Assembly (NCBI GenBank): GCA_016219005.1
Contig: JACRCN010000008.1
Span: 1-46,043, forward strand
DNA length: 46,043 nt
Direction: 5' to 3'
Source: Deltaproteobacteria bacterium
GTDB lineage: Bacteria > Desulfobacterota > Desulfobacteria > Desulfobacterales > SpSt-501
A model generated the notes under the pieces. The model made no database searches and was not told where the DNA came from. It saw nothing but the letters and a program-made list of their open reading frames with translations. This document shows positions 26,276-34,504 of this stretch, piece after piece; position 1 is the stretch's first letter, and each line of letters opens with the position of its first letter. The position numbers and the translations under genes are program-made.

Positions 26276-26409
26276 AACTTTCAATTTTTAAATACGCCTT
26301 ACAGGAATAGAAGTTAAACGTCAAGTCGAAAAACCGGTAGCGCAGATCAGGCGAAGCCGAGACGGCGGGCAAGGTGACCGAGAATCTGCATAAAATGCGG
26401 ACGGACTGG

Positions 26410-27168
26410 TTATCGGTCGATGCGGTGCCCGACATGTTTCAAGCCGTTGCTCAGCCACAGGGATGCCTCGCGGATGAAATCCGCCTGGTGGGTGGCATCC
26501 CCCATGAGGTGGTCGCCGCCTTTTTGGACGAGAAGGCGTTTGGGCTCACCGGCGTGATCGAAGATTTCGTGCGCGTGGGAAAGCGGCACCAGATCGTCGG
26601 CCTCTCCGTGAATGACGAGGATGTTGCGCAGCCGGCCGAGGGTGCCGGCAAGCTCGAATTCTTCCCTCAGGACGGAGGCCATCCGGCTGAGCTCGGGCGA
26701 AGCCTCCGGTCCCCGGCCCGGGGGTTTGAGCGGCAGGCTGCGAACCGGTGCGGCAAAGGTGACGGCTGCCGCCACCTGCCGCTGGCTGGCCACCCGCAGG
26801 CACACCGCACCGCCCATGCTGCTGCCGAAAAGCCCGATCCGCTTTCCCAGGCCGGGGCGTGAATCCATCAGGCGGATCGCGTGGAGCAGATCGCTCGCCC
26901 GGCCCTCCAGGGATGTGACCGCCTCCAGCCGCCCCGCGCTTTCCCCGCAGCCCCGGTGGTCAAAGCGGAAAAAGGCCAGGCCGAGAGCGGTGCAGGCCTC
27001 GGCGAGAGCGATCTGTTTGGGAGAGTTGCGGTCGCTCAGCAGCCCGTGGCAGCCGATGACGACCGGCGGGTTGTCGGCGGCGGGAAGATGCAGCGTCCCC
27101 TTGAGCCGGAACCCATCCGCGGCAAACTGAATGTCTGCAGTGGACGTGCGGCTTGAAACCCCGGCCAT
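26410..27168 (-). CDS. Alpha/beta hydrolase
   Basis: The start at 27168 is chosen for the GGAGG five bases upstream; the open frame extends to a GTG at 27183. The 252-residue protein has the nucleophile elbow GLFGSSMGGAV, an oxyanion region PPVVIGCHGLLSDRNSP, a possible acid Asp in GEADDLVPLSHA, and the catalytic His in KGGDHLM. It belongs to the serine aminopeptidase/esterase group. It has no signal peptide. It is divergent from the RNA methyltransferase gene, with 61 bases between the starts. The substrate is not evident. Confidence 0.9.
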   Translation of the reverse strand: MAGVSSRTSTADIQFAADGFRLKGTLHLPAADNPPVVIGCHGLLSDRNSPKQIALAEACTALGLAFFRFDHRGCGESAGRLEAVTSLEGRASDLLHAIRLMDSRPGLGKRIGLFGSSMGGAVCLRVASQRQVAAAVTFAAPVRSLPLKPPGRGPEASPELSRMASVLREEFELAGTLGRLRNILVIHGEADDLVPLSHAHEIFDHAGEPKRLLVQKGGDHLMGDATHQADFIREASLWLSNGLKHVGHRIDR

Positions 27169-27229
27169 GCCTGCCTCCAGCACGAAAATCCTTGAAGTCT
27201 GCGGCTCGTTCCTCTAATCTACACCACAT

Positions 27230-28618
27230 ATGCGACGGCGCCAACAGATGATTGTCGAAACCGATATCACGGGGCTTGCCTTCGGCGGAAAAGGGATTGC
27301 CCGGCTCGACGGAATGGCGGTCTTCGTGGAGCGGGCGGTTCCGGGCGACAAGGCCCGCATCCGCATCACCCGCAAGAAGCGCAACTACGCCGAAGCCCGG
27401 CTGGAGGAGGTTCTTGCGCCATCCGCCGACCGGGTGGCCGCCCCCTGCCGCTACAGCGGCATCTGCGGCGGGTGCACCTGGCAGTTTTTGCGCTACGAGA
27501 AGCAGCTCGAATACAAGCGCCGGCACGTGGCAGAGTCCCTGGAGCACATCGGCGCCATCACCGGGGTGCCGGTTCACGCCAGTCTCCCGTCGCCCGCCAT
27601 GTTCGGGTATCGCAACAAGATGGAGTTCACCTGCACGGACCGCAAATGGCTCCTGCCCGAGGAGATGGGGCAGCCCGGTGCGGAGAACGGCTTCGCGCTC
27701 GGGCTGCACGTGCCGGGCACGTTTCACAAGGTGATCGACATCGCGGAGTGCCTGCTCCAGCCGGCGGCGGGCAACCGTATCCTGGACGAGATCCGGGGGT
27801 TCATCCGGTCCTCGGGTCGGCCGGTGTACGGGCTGCGCAGCCACGCCGGGTTCTGGCGTTTCGCCATGCTGAGGAACTCGGCGGCGAACGGGGGCTGGAT
27901 GGTGAACATCGTCACCGCCACCGAGGACCGGGCGATGGTGAAGACACTGGCCGAACGACTGACGGCAGCCTTTCCCGAGGTCGTTTCGATCGTGAACAAC
28001 GTGACGGCGCGCCAGGCCGGGGTTGCCGTCGGCGAGTTCGAACACGGGGTTTTCGGCGCACCCTCCATCCGAGATGCCATCGGCCGGTTCGAATTCGACG
28101 TCTCGGCCAATTCATTCTTCCAGACCAACACCCGGGGCGCCGCGCTCCTCTACAAGACGGTTCTGGAATATGCCGGCCTGGAAGGGCAGGAGACGGTGCT
28201 CGATCTGTACAGCGGCACCGGCACCATCCCCATTTATATCTCAGGGCACTGCCGGGAGGTCGTCGGCATCGAGATCATCGCCAGCGCGGTGGCCGATGCG
28301 GAGAGAAACTGCCGGCTCAACGGAGTGTCCAACTGCCGGTTCATCCGGGGGGACATCCTGGAGGGCCTGTCCGGGGTCGCGGTGCGGCCGCAGGTGATGG
28401 TGATCGACCCGCCGCGGGTCGGCATGGCCAAGGAGGTCGTGCAACAGGTGCTCGCCATGGGCCCGGAGCGCATTGTTTACGTTTCCTGCAATCCGGCTAC
28501 CCTCGCCCGGGACCTCGTGATGCTGAAGGATGGGTACGCCGTGCGGGAGGTCCAGCCGATCGACCTGTTTCCTCACACCTTTCACGTCGAATCGGTGGTG
28601 CGCCTGGAGAGAAAATAA
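27230..28618 (+). CDS. rlmD: 23S rRNA (uracil-5-)-methyltransferase, RlmD/RumA type
   Basis: A class I SAM methyltransferase of about 462 residues: a TRAM domain (7-65, ITGLAFGGKGIARLDG), an iron-sulfur set of cysteines CRYSGICGGCTWQ (about 76-88), the SAM motif VLDLYSGTGTIPIY, IDPPRVGM, and the catalytic Cys in YVSCNPATLARDL. It methylates uracil-5 in 23S rRNA or related RNA. Starts at ATG 27230 and ATG 27248 are both possible; neither has a clear ribosome site, and the second places the TRAM domain at the usual distance. The exact target uridine cannot be told. Confidence 0.93.
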   Translation: MRRRQQMIVETDITGLAFGGKGIARLDGMAVFVERAVPGDKARIRITRKKRNYAEARLEEVLAPSADRVAAPCRYSGICGGCTWQFLRYEKQLEYKRRHVAESLEHIGAITGVPVHASLPSPAMFGYRNKMEFTCTDRKWLLPEEMGQPGAENGFALGLHVPGTFHKVIDIAECLLQPAAGNRILDEIRGFIRSSGRPVYGLRSHAGFWRFAMLRNSAANGGWMVNIVTATEDRAMVKTLAERLTAAFPEVVSIVNNVTARQAGVAVGEFEHGVFGAPSIRDAIGRFEFDVSANSFFQTNTRGAALLYKTVLEYAGLEGQETVLDLYSGTGTIPIYISGHCREVVGIEIIASAVADAERNCRLNGVSNCRFIRGDILEGLSGVAVRPQVMVIDPPRVGMAKEVVQQVLAMGPERIVYVSCNPATLARDLVMLKDGYAVREVQPIDLFPHTFHVESVVRLERK

Positions 28619-28639
28619 CCAACGCCAAAGGAGGGTGCC

Positions 28640-29383
28640 ATGAAAGTTGTCTTCCACGAAGACTTCTACCAGGTCTACACCTCCGACCCGGCGGCGGAAC
28701 CGGGCCGCATGGAGGCCATCGTCGCCGTGCTCGAACCGCACGTGGAATTCGTAACGGCCGAACCGGCTTCGGAAGACCAGATCGCCGCTGTGCACACGGC
28801 CGCCCACATCGAAAGGGTCCGGCAGATGGGACTCTACGACGTCGCGGCCCTGGCCGCCGGCGGCGCGGTGCAGGCGGCCACCATCGGGCTCACCGAGCCG
28901 TGCTTCGCCCTCATCCGGCCGCCCGGCCACCACGCCTCGGCCGGCTCCTGCTGGGGGTTCTGCTATTTCAACAACATGGCGGTGGCCATCGTCGCGTTGA
29001 AGCAAGCGGGCAAAATCCAGGCGGCCCACGTCCTGGACTTCGACCTGCACTTCGGCGACGGCACGGTGAACATCCTGGAGCGCAGGGAATACGTCGGCAT
29101 CCACAACCCGGGGGCCCACGAGCGCAAGGCTTACCTGTGGGAGATCGCCGAAGAACTGGCGCGTTGCCGGGCGGACATCATCGGCATATCCGCCGGTTTC
29201 GACAACCACCGCCAGGACTGGGGCGGGCTGCTCACGACCGGGGACTATTTCGAGATGGGACGCATGGTGCAGGAGGCCGCCAAGCGCTGCAAAGCCGGGT
29301 GTTTCGCGATCCTGGAAGGCGGCTATAACCACGATGTGCTGGGAAAGAATGTGCTGGCCCTGATCCAGGGGTTGTCCGCATAA
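28640..29383 (+). CDS. HDAC-family deacetylase, acetoin-utilisation/histone-deacetylase-like
   Basis: Strong ribosome site (AAAGGAGGGTGCC) before the ATG. Residues show the active-site pair in RPPGHHASAGSC, zinc ligands Asp and His in DFDLHFGDGT, the third zinc Asp in ISAGFDNHRQDWGG, and GGYNHD, so the catalytic set is complete. At 247 residues it is shorter than most members (300 or more); the gap is in the region between the N-terminus and the catalytic pair. The target could be acetylated polyamines or small amides; none is shown. It lies 21 bases after the RNA methyltransferase gene, so the two are cotranscribed. Confidence 0.92.
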   Translation: MKVVFHEDFYQVYTSDPAAEPGRMEAIVAVLEPHVEFVTAEPASEDQIAAVHTAAHIERVRQMGLYDVAALAAGGAVQAATIGLTEPCFALIRPPGHHASAGSCWGFCYFNNMAVAIVALKQAGKIQAAHVLDFDLHFGDGTVNILERREYVGIHNPGAHERKAYLWEIAEELARCRADIIGISAGFDNHRQDWGGLLTTGDYFEMGRMVQEAAKRCKAGCFAILEGGYNHDVLGKNVLALIQGLSA

Positions 29384-29434
29384 ACCCATTGCCGATCTAT
29401 CCCGCCTTGGGCACGCACCGGCGTGTGTCCGCGA

Positions 29435-29465
29435 AGAGCGCCGTTTAAGAACGTGCCTCTTTTTT
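29435..29465 (+). terminator. Imperfect hairpin plus T run after the deacetylase gene
   Basis: GAG/CTC and CGTT/AACG pairs with an internal loop are followed by six Ts. It lies 52 bases after the deacetylase stop and before the convergent peptidase gene. The stem is weak, so this is only a candidate. Confidence 0.35.
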
Positions 29466-29527
29466 GCTTGAAAACATAAAAGCCAAAATGTCAGGGGACG
29501 CAATGGGATGAGACCGTCAGCTCCCCG

Positions 29528-30565
29528 TTACAGGGCTTCGAACCGGCGCAGACGCTCTTCCATGTCGGGGTGCGTGGAGAGGTAGTTCGACCAACGAGCT
29601 TCCGTGTCCGGGTCGTGCGGCCGTTTTTCCTGCTGCAGCCGCCGCATCAGGTCGGCGAAACGGCGCGGCGGGATCTGGTGCGACTGCAGGTAGTCGAGTG
29701 CGTAGCGGTCCGCCTCGCGCTCGAAATCGCGGGAGTAGGCAAGTTCCGTCAGCATGACCGGCAGCCCTAAGAAGACCTGGGATGTGCCGGAGACGTCGCC
29801 GGTGACGGCCATGATGGCGAATGCCAGCAGCGAGTCCTGGATGATCCGCTGAACTCCGTGACGACGGGCCACATGGCCGGCCTCGTGAGCCAACACGGCC
29901 AGGAGTTCGTCGTCGTGTTGCGAAAGCTTGATCATTTCATCGGTCAAGACGATGGCTCCGTTGGGCAGTGCGAAAGCGTTGGCGCCCACCCGCCCGCCTT
30001 TGCGGAAGTGAATCTGCAGGCGCAGGGCGGAGTGGCTCCGGACCAGCGGTTCAAAGTGAGAGGCCATGCGTTGGCGTACCGATTCGTCGAGCTGGGAAGG
30101 TTTGAACACTGTCCGGTCCAGGATATCCAGGGTCTGGCGGCCCGCCTGCTGGACGATGGATGAGGGCAGGTTGTGGGCGATGACCCGGGCGGCGGCGGGA
30201 ACGCCATAGCGTCCCACCGCCCACATGACGGCGCTCATCGCCACCAGACAAATCAGGATGTAACGCTTGCGGCTCTCCAGAACATGGACGATGTGCAGGC
30301 GCGGCCGCTTTTGGAAGCGCTTCAGCAGATCGTCGACCGCGGGGTTGTCCTTGGTTTCAAACTTCTGGCCGTGCGGAAAATAGAGGTAGCGCGCGGTGTT
30401 GGCTAGGCGGGGCGACGCCATGAGATCGAAGCGCGGCAGTGCCAGCAGGGGTTCGGCGATGTCGGGGCCGCGGACATGCACAACCCCATTGTCGAAGACG
30501 CGGCATTCCGCCGGCACCTGGGCCGAGGTTTTGCCGTCGTAATAGTTGCCGCGGATGACGATCAT
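29528..30565 (-). CDS. M48-family membrane metallopeptidase
   Basis: A 345-residue protein. The N-terminal 95 residues are a small strand-rich domain, followed by one membrane segment (YILICLVAMSAVMWAVG, about 106-122). The peptidase domain has HEAGHVARRHG (zinc ligands, catalytic Glu) and the third ligand in FEREADRYALDY. By family (HtpX/BepA type) it degrades misfolded membrane or periplasmic proteins. It overlaps the DUF898 gene by four bases (ATGA). The convergent deacetylase gene is 144 bases away. Confidence 0.92.
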   Translation of the reverse strand: MIVIRGNYYDGKTSAQVPAECRVFDNGVVHVRGPDIAEPLLALPRFDLMASPRLANTARYLYFPHGQKFETKDNPAVDDLLKRFQKRPRLHIVHVLESRKRYILICLVAMSAVMWAVGRYGVPAAARVIAHNLPSSIVQQAGRQTLDILDRTVFKPSQLDESVRQRMASHFEPLVRSHSALRLQIHFRKGGRVGANAFALPNGAIVLTDEMIKLSQHDDELLAVLAHEAGHVARRHGVQRIIQDSLLAFAIMAVTGDVSGTSQVFLGLPVMLTELAYSRDFEREADRYALDYLQSHQIPPRRFADLMRRLQQEKRPHDPDTEARWSNYLSTHPDMEERLRRFEAL

Positions 30566-31932
30566 AGCCCCAGATCAAAGTCGAAGAAGTCGCTCGATGC
30601 ATCCCCGATGGCGCCGACCTCTCGCTGCTTTTCGGCCACAAAGGTATTCAGGTCTCCCGCCGCGATCAAGGTGAGGTGCTGCGCCTTGTAATGCATGGTG
30701 CGCACCTTGGCCCAGGGGTGATAAAACCCCAGGGTCAGAGCCGTGGCCAGGGTATTGGTAAGTACCAGCATCATGAAGCTCCTGACGTCCATCGTGGATT
30801 GCAGGCGATGACGCCCGAGGCGGCTGGCGTTGTAAAGAAGGTTTCCTGTCCCGACCGCAAAATAGGCGTAAACGTAAAGATAGATGGGCAGCGCCAAGAT
30901 CGCCAGCGGTGCGAACAACGCCGCCGCGCCGGCGAGGATGACAACGGCCAGAATCCCCAGCAAAGAGGCGACCATCAGGATGCGGTAATAATCCCTCCAG
31001 GAGGCGCTGAAGCTGAAAGGCGTCTTGCCGTACGAGCTGTTTTCGACCAGGAATTTTTTCTGGCGGAAATAGACGTAGGGTGACAGTATCCCGAGGGTCA
31101 GCATCGTCAGGAGCGGCCACAGCACATAGGCCTTGGCAGCCTGGCCGTAGCCGGCCTTGAACCCGAAACGGATGTTGCGCCAGGCGCTGTTGGACGCGTT
31201 GAACATCAGCGAGCGCGTGACCAACCAGGGGGCGAGGACTCCCATTGCCGCAATAAACAGGAATTGGATCAGGGGGAAAAAATGCGATACGGCGGCGGCA
31301 ATGACCGCAATTCCGCCGACCACGAGACGGCCCTTCAGAATCTTGACGGGGTTCGCCAGGTATTCGAAGCCGGCGCCGTTCACCCGCGTGTTGCCGTAGA
31401 AATACTGCTTGCGGCGGACCTTGGCCCATGCCGAGTAGATGCCGAGTGTAACGATGGTGAGCAATATGTTCACGATCCAGATGCGGAAGTACTCGGAGCC
31501 GTTGCCATGAAACTCGAAGGCAAACTTTGACGTCGCAAGCGCCGTCGACGGTTTCGGGCTGCCCGCCACGGCAGGCCTCAACTTGGCCGTTGCGTGGTCT
31601 TCCGCTCGAACCGACGGATCAGCCGACCGGGGTGCTTGGGTTCGCGCGGCCGGGGTCGCAGGCGAAGGCCCTTGCGGTTTTCCCGCAGGCCCCTGGGGCT
31701 GGGGCACTCCCAGCGCGACCCGGATGCCGGCCTTTTTAAGCAGGATGCATTGGCTGCGGGCCGTGGCCTCATCCAGGCCTTTCCTTAACACCACCCGCTT
31801 GCCGTTCAGGACCTTTCCGGCCGTCTCCGCGCTGATGGACAAAATCTGCGCGACCTTATGAAACACCGCCTGCTTGTCGTATCCTTCAAGGATTTCCCCC
31901 TTGTAGATTACCTGATACCGGTTTTGGTCCAT
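30562..31932 (-). CDS. DUF898 (YjgN-like) membrane protein with an extra N-terminal domain
   Basis: Start at 31932 (MDQNRYQVIYKGEI) with GAGGG before it; a longer frame starts at 31983. Residues 1-75 form a small alpha/beta domain (YKGEILEGYDKQAVFHKVAQ, then VLRKGLDEATARSQ), then a Pro/Ala-rich linker to about 150. The rest is the YjgN-type DUF898 domain with about eight membrane segments, including repeated YSAWAKVRRKQYFYGNTRV and YHPWAKVRTMHYKAQHL units. The function of the family is not known. It is translationally coupled to the M48 peptidase, so the two may act together in membrane quality control. Confidence 0.9.
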   Translation of the reverse strand: MDQNRYQVIYKGEILEGYDKQAVFHKVAQILSISAETAGKVLNGKRVVLRKGLDEATARSQCILLKKAGIRVALGVPQPQGPAGKPQGPSPATPAARTQAPRSADPSVRAEDHATAKLRPAVAGSPKPSTALATSKFAFEFHGNGSEYFRIWIVNILLTIVTLGIYSAWAKVRRKQYFYGNTRVNGAGFEYLANPVKILKGRLVVGGIAVIAAAVSHFFPLIQFLFIAAMGVLAPWLVTRSLMFNASNSAWRNIRFGFKAGYGQAAKAYVLWPLLTMLTLGILSPYVYFRQKKFLVENSSYGKTPFSFSASWRDYYRILMVASLLGILAVVILAGAAALFAPLAILALPIYLYVYAYFAVGTGNLLYNASRLGRHRLQSTMDVRSFMMLVLTNTLATALTLGFYHPWAKVRTMHYKAQHLTLIAAGDLNTFVAEKQREVGAIGDASSDFFDFDLGL

Positions 31933-32144
31933 GGTTTCCCTCGCCGAGTGGAAGAAAGTGGCCGCCAAGTTTGGATCGTTCATGCCTTAACAACGGGATC
32001 GATCTGAATATCGGCCAAAAATTATTCAACTTTAGGCGGATTTCTCATCACCACGATAACAGCAGGCGAATTGTTTCCATCGCGCTTCGGTGAATGGCTC
32101 CGAACGAAGCCGGCTCGTCAGGGCTTCGCCCGATATGGTTTTCG

Positions 32145-32174
32145 TTGGTTTTGCCAACGCCTTTTTGTTATAAT
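32145..32174 (+). promoter_or_regulatory. Sigma-70-type promoter for the secreted protein
   Basis: A -35 of TTGGTT (32145-32150), an 18-base spacer, and a perfect -10 TATAAT (32169-32174). The spacer includes half of a CGTTGG/CCAACG inverted repeat. The distance to the start codon at 32226 is reasonable for a short leader. Confidence 0.55.
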
Positions 32175-32181
32175 CAAACGA

Positions 32182-32198
32182 TTCCCAAATATTGGGAA
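32182..32198. promoter_or_regulatory. Perfect palindrome at the expected transcription start
   Basis: TTCCCAA-ATA-TTGGGAA is a perfect inverted repeat beginning eight bases after the -10 box. In that place a bound repressor would block initiation or clearance. A half site-like TTCCC follows at about 32203. The protein that binds it is unknown. Confidence 0.5.
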
Positions 32199-32225
32199 AA
32201 TATTCCCCGACGCCTGGAGGGTTTT

Positions 32226-32873
32226 ATGAAAAACGCCATCATCCCACTCATGGTGCTAATTTTTGTCATATTAACTGTGCCCGCTTCGGCCCAGCATGTC
32301 AGTACCGGCATATCCATCGCAGACGGCGAGTTGCGAAGCTTTTATCTCGCAATTGGCGACTACTATCGCGTACCGGAACCCAGGGTCGTTCACGTGAAAA
32401 AGCATTACCGTGTGCGCGACGAGGAACTCCCGGTCGTATTCTATCTCGCCTCCTGTGCGCGCGTGGAACCTGACGTCATTATCGACCTTCGGCTTCGGCA
32501 GAAGATGAGCTGGCTCAACATTACCTTTCATTTCGGCCTTACCCCGGAGATCTATTATGTCCCGGTGCAACGCGTCAGCCCGCCCTACGGAAAAGCATAC
32601 GGGCACTACAACAAGCACGCGCACGACTATAAGAAGGTGGCCTTGGTGGATGAAGATGTGGTCAACCTGGTCAACATGCGATTCATTTCCGATTATCATC
32701 GCATTGCTCCAGAGATGGTTATGGACATGCGGGGTCAGGGCAAGAGATTCGTCCTCATCAATGAAGAAGTCCGCAAGGGAAAAGGCGGACATCATGGCGA
32801 AGACGACGACAAGGGGAAGGACAAGCATCAGGAAGGTGGGAAAGGAAAGGGAAAGGGGAAAGGAAATAACTGA
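32226..32873 (+). CDS. Secreted protein of unknown function with a Lys/Gly-rich tail
   Basis: The start at 32226 (CCTGGAGGG eight bases upstream) gives a good signal peptide (MKNAIIPLMVLIFVILTVP, cleavage after ASA near residue 22). Two related units follow: about 30-105 (ADGELRSFYLAIGDYYRVPE then PDVIIDLRLRQKMSW) and about 138-185 (DEDVVNLVNMRFISDYHRIA then MVMDMRGQGKRF). This is a duplicated small helical domain. The tail (about 187-215) is Lys, Gly and His rich. It is exported to the periplasm or envelope. Its promoter is unusually clear for this window. No family name is known to me. Confidence 0.82.
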   Translation: MKNAIIPLMVLIFVILTVPASAQHVSTGISIADGELRSFYLAIGDYYRVPEPRVVHVKKHYRVRDEELPVVFYLASCARVEPDVIIDLRLRQKMSWLNITFHFGLTPEIYYVPVQRVSPPYGKAYGHYNKHAHDYKKVALVDEDVVNLVNMRFISDYHRIAPEMVMDMRGQGKRFVLINEEVRKGKGGHHGEDDDKGKDKHQEGGKGKGKGKGNN

Positions 32874-32953
32874 AGCGAATGGTTCAACCGCATTGAATTT
32901 GACGTTTCAATCCCTATAGTGGTTTTCAGCGCGACAGGCATTTTTGATCACTG

Positions 32954-32981
32954 AGCGGGCGAGATTCTCACCCGCTTTTTT
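32954..32981 (+). terminator. Rho-independent terminator
   Basis: A stem AGCGGG-C-GAG / CTC-A-CCCGCT with one mismatch and an ATT loop, followed by TTTTTT. It lies 80 bases after the secreted-protein stop and 20 bases before the transporter start, so it ends the first and separates the two genes. Confidence 0.85.
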
Positions 32982-33000
32982 ATTGTTGGGCCATCTGAGA

Positions 33001-33897
33001 ATGTTAACCGAAAACGCCAAAGCGATTATCGCCTGGTTAAACGTTTCCGTGATTTGGGGCACAACTTTTCTGGTCATTCGGATCGGAGTCGGACACCTGC
33101 CCCCCATGCTTTTTGCTGGCATTCGCTGGGTATTGGCAGGGGCCATCTTCATCTTTTTCTTGAGATGGAGAGGTTGGGCGCTGCCAAAGGCAAAAGAGCT
33201 TATTCACCTGGCGGTCGTGGGCCTGGCCTTGTTGGGGTTTGCAAACGGCCTGGTGGTGTTTGCGGAACAATGGATTCCGAGCGGATTGACCGCCCTCCTG
33301 CTGACTACTATGCCGTTTTTCATGGTGGGGTTGGAATCTCTATTGCCGAAGGGTCCGAAGCTGAATGCGGCCATCCTGACCGGCCTGGTAATGGGCTTAG
33401 TCGGCGTGTGTCTGATTTTTGGAGAGGAGGTCAAATACTTGAACGATCCCGACAATCTCATCGGGGTGTTTGCGCTGTTGGGGGCGGTTTGTTTCTGGTC
33501 GGCGGGATCGCTTTACTCGAAATACGTCAAGGTTGATGTTCATCCGCTCATGGGAGCTTCCGTTCAAATGCTGATCGCTGGAATCTTCTTGAGCGTGATA
33601 GGGATTTCAATTGGAGAGCTTTCTCGTTTGAGCTTCGAAATCAATGGGCTGCTCTCCCTTGCGTATCTGATCCTATTTGGTTCCTTCGTCGGGTACGCTT
33701 CCTATATTTATGCTCTTGCCAAATTGCCTTTGTCTCTAGTGTCGACCTTCGCCTACATCAATCCGGTTATTGCGCTTTTCTTGGGCTGGATCATTTTGGA
33801 CGAAAAGCTCAATCTTCAGATAGTCATCGCGGCAGTGGTGATTATTGCGGGTGTATTCATAGTGAAACAAGGAGCGGCCCGGCTGAAAAATTCTTGA
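33001..33897 (+). CDS. EamA-family (DMT) transporter
   Basis: A 298-residue protein with ten membrane segments in two EamA halves (about 10-140 and 155-290). Typical features are VIWGTTFLVIRIGVGHLPPM at the start and the second repeat with LPLSLVSTFAYINPVIALFL. The start ATG at 33001 is preferred over a TTG at 32944 because the latter lies before the terminator. Members export amino acids or metabolites; the substrate cannot be seen. Transcription would need a promoter inside or just after the terminator, or partial read-through. Confidence 0.92.
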   Translation: MLTENAKAIIAWLNVSVIWGTTFLVIRIGVGHLPPMLFAGIRWVLAGAIFIFFLRWRGWALPKAKELIHLAVVGLALLGFANGLVVFAEQWIPSGLTALLLTTMPFFMVGLESLLPKGPKLNAAILTGLVMGLVGVCLIFGEEVKYLNDPDNLIGVFALLGAVCFWSAGSLYSKYVKVDVHPLMGASVQMLIAGIFLSVIGISIGELSRLSFEINGLLSLAYLILFGSFVGYASYIYALAKLPLSLVSTFAYINPVIALFLGWIILDEKLNLQIVIAAVVIIAGVFIVKQGAARLKNS

Positions 33898-33972
33898 TAA
33901 GGCCTCGGAAGTGGAGCAGAGGAAAAATTTACCCTCCGATTTTTGCACTACATTTGAACCATCCGAATATTC

Positions 33973-34359
33973 CTATAGCATTTCGACTTCTTCAGTGGCT
34001 GTCTTCACAACAAATATCCGATCATTATTTCCCTTGAGGTCGGAAGGGACAATGTAAAAGCCCGGACGATCAGGGGAATATCCGGTTGTGTAACCTACGA
34101 TGGTCTCACCATCCAGGAACTTCACTCTAATTTTACGACCTCCACCGGCGACTTTGTCATTATATGTTTTTTTATGATCCTTGGCGCCCTCGTAATTCTT
34201 AACAAAAAATATTGCCTTTAAATCTTCTATATGAACCTCAATTGGTCCACCTTCCAGTTGTTGCAGGTGGAAGAAGGTTCTATTTGGCAAGAAATTATTG
34301 GTTTGCCCCTTCACTATAGAAGCATCTTTGAATTTTAGCACCACTTTGTTTGTCACCAT
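33973..34359 (-). CDS. Small conserved protein (DUF6982-like)
   Basis: A 128-residue, beta-rich, soluble protein with two similar halves: residues about 5-50 (VVLKFKDASIVKGQTNNFLP) and 77-118 (KIRVKFLDGETIVGYTTGYS then PDRPGFYIVPSD). The motif LDGE-x-I-x-GYT-x-x-YSPDRPGF is one I associate with small conserved bacterial proteins often found by kinases, possibly DUF6982. A Sm-like or PilZ-like barrel would fit, but I cannot show it. It is on the same strand as, and just downstream of, the split hybrid kinase. Confidence 0.78.
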   Translation of the reverse strand: MVTNKVVLKFKDASIVKGQTNNFLPNRTFFHLQQLEGGPIEVHIEDLKAIFFVKNYEGAKDHKKTYNDKVAGGGRKIRVKFLDGETIVGYTTGYSPDRPGFYIVPSDLKGNNDRIFVVKTATEEVEML

Positions 34360-34504
34360 AACGCCCCCTATACGTGTGAATAGGTTGAGATTGAAAGGTT
34401 GTGCATTTTGACTCTCGGGTAATTGCTTTATTCAGTCGAATTCATGCAAGCCTCGGTCGATCCTGCAGCCGCGATTCCTCCACCGTATTTAGGCTTCATG
34501 AGGA

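Noticed and set aside
32143-32165. CGTTGG-TTTTG-CCAACG hairpin as a terminator
   Set aside because: It lies inside the promoter spacer between divergent genes, so nothing upstream needs ending there; it is noted only as part of the promoter.
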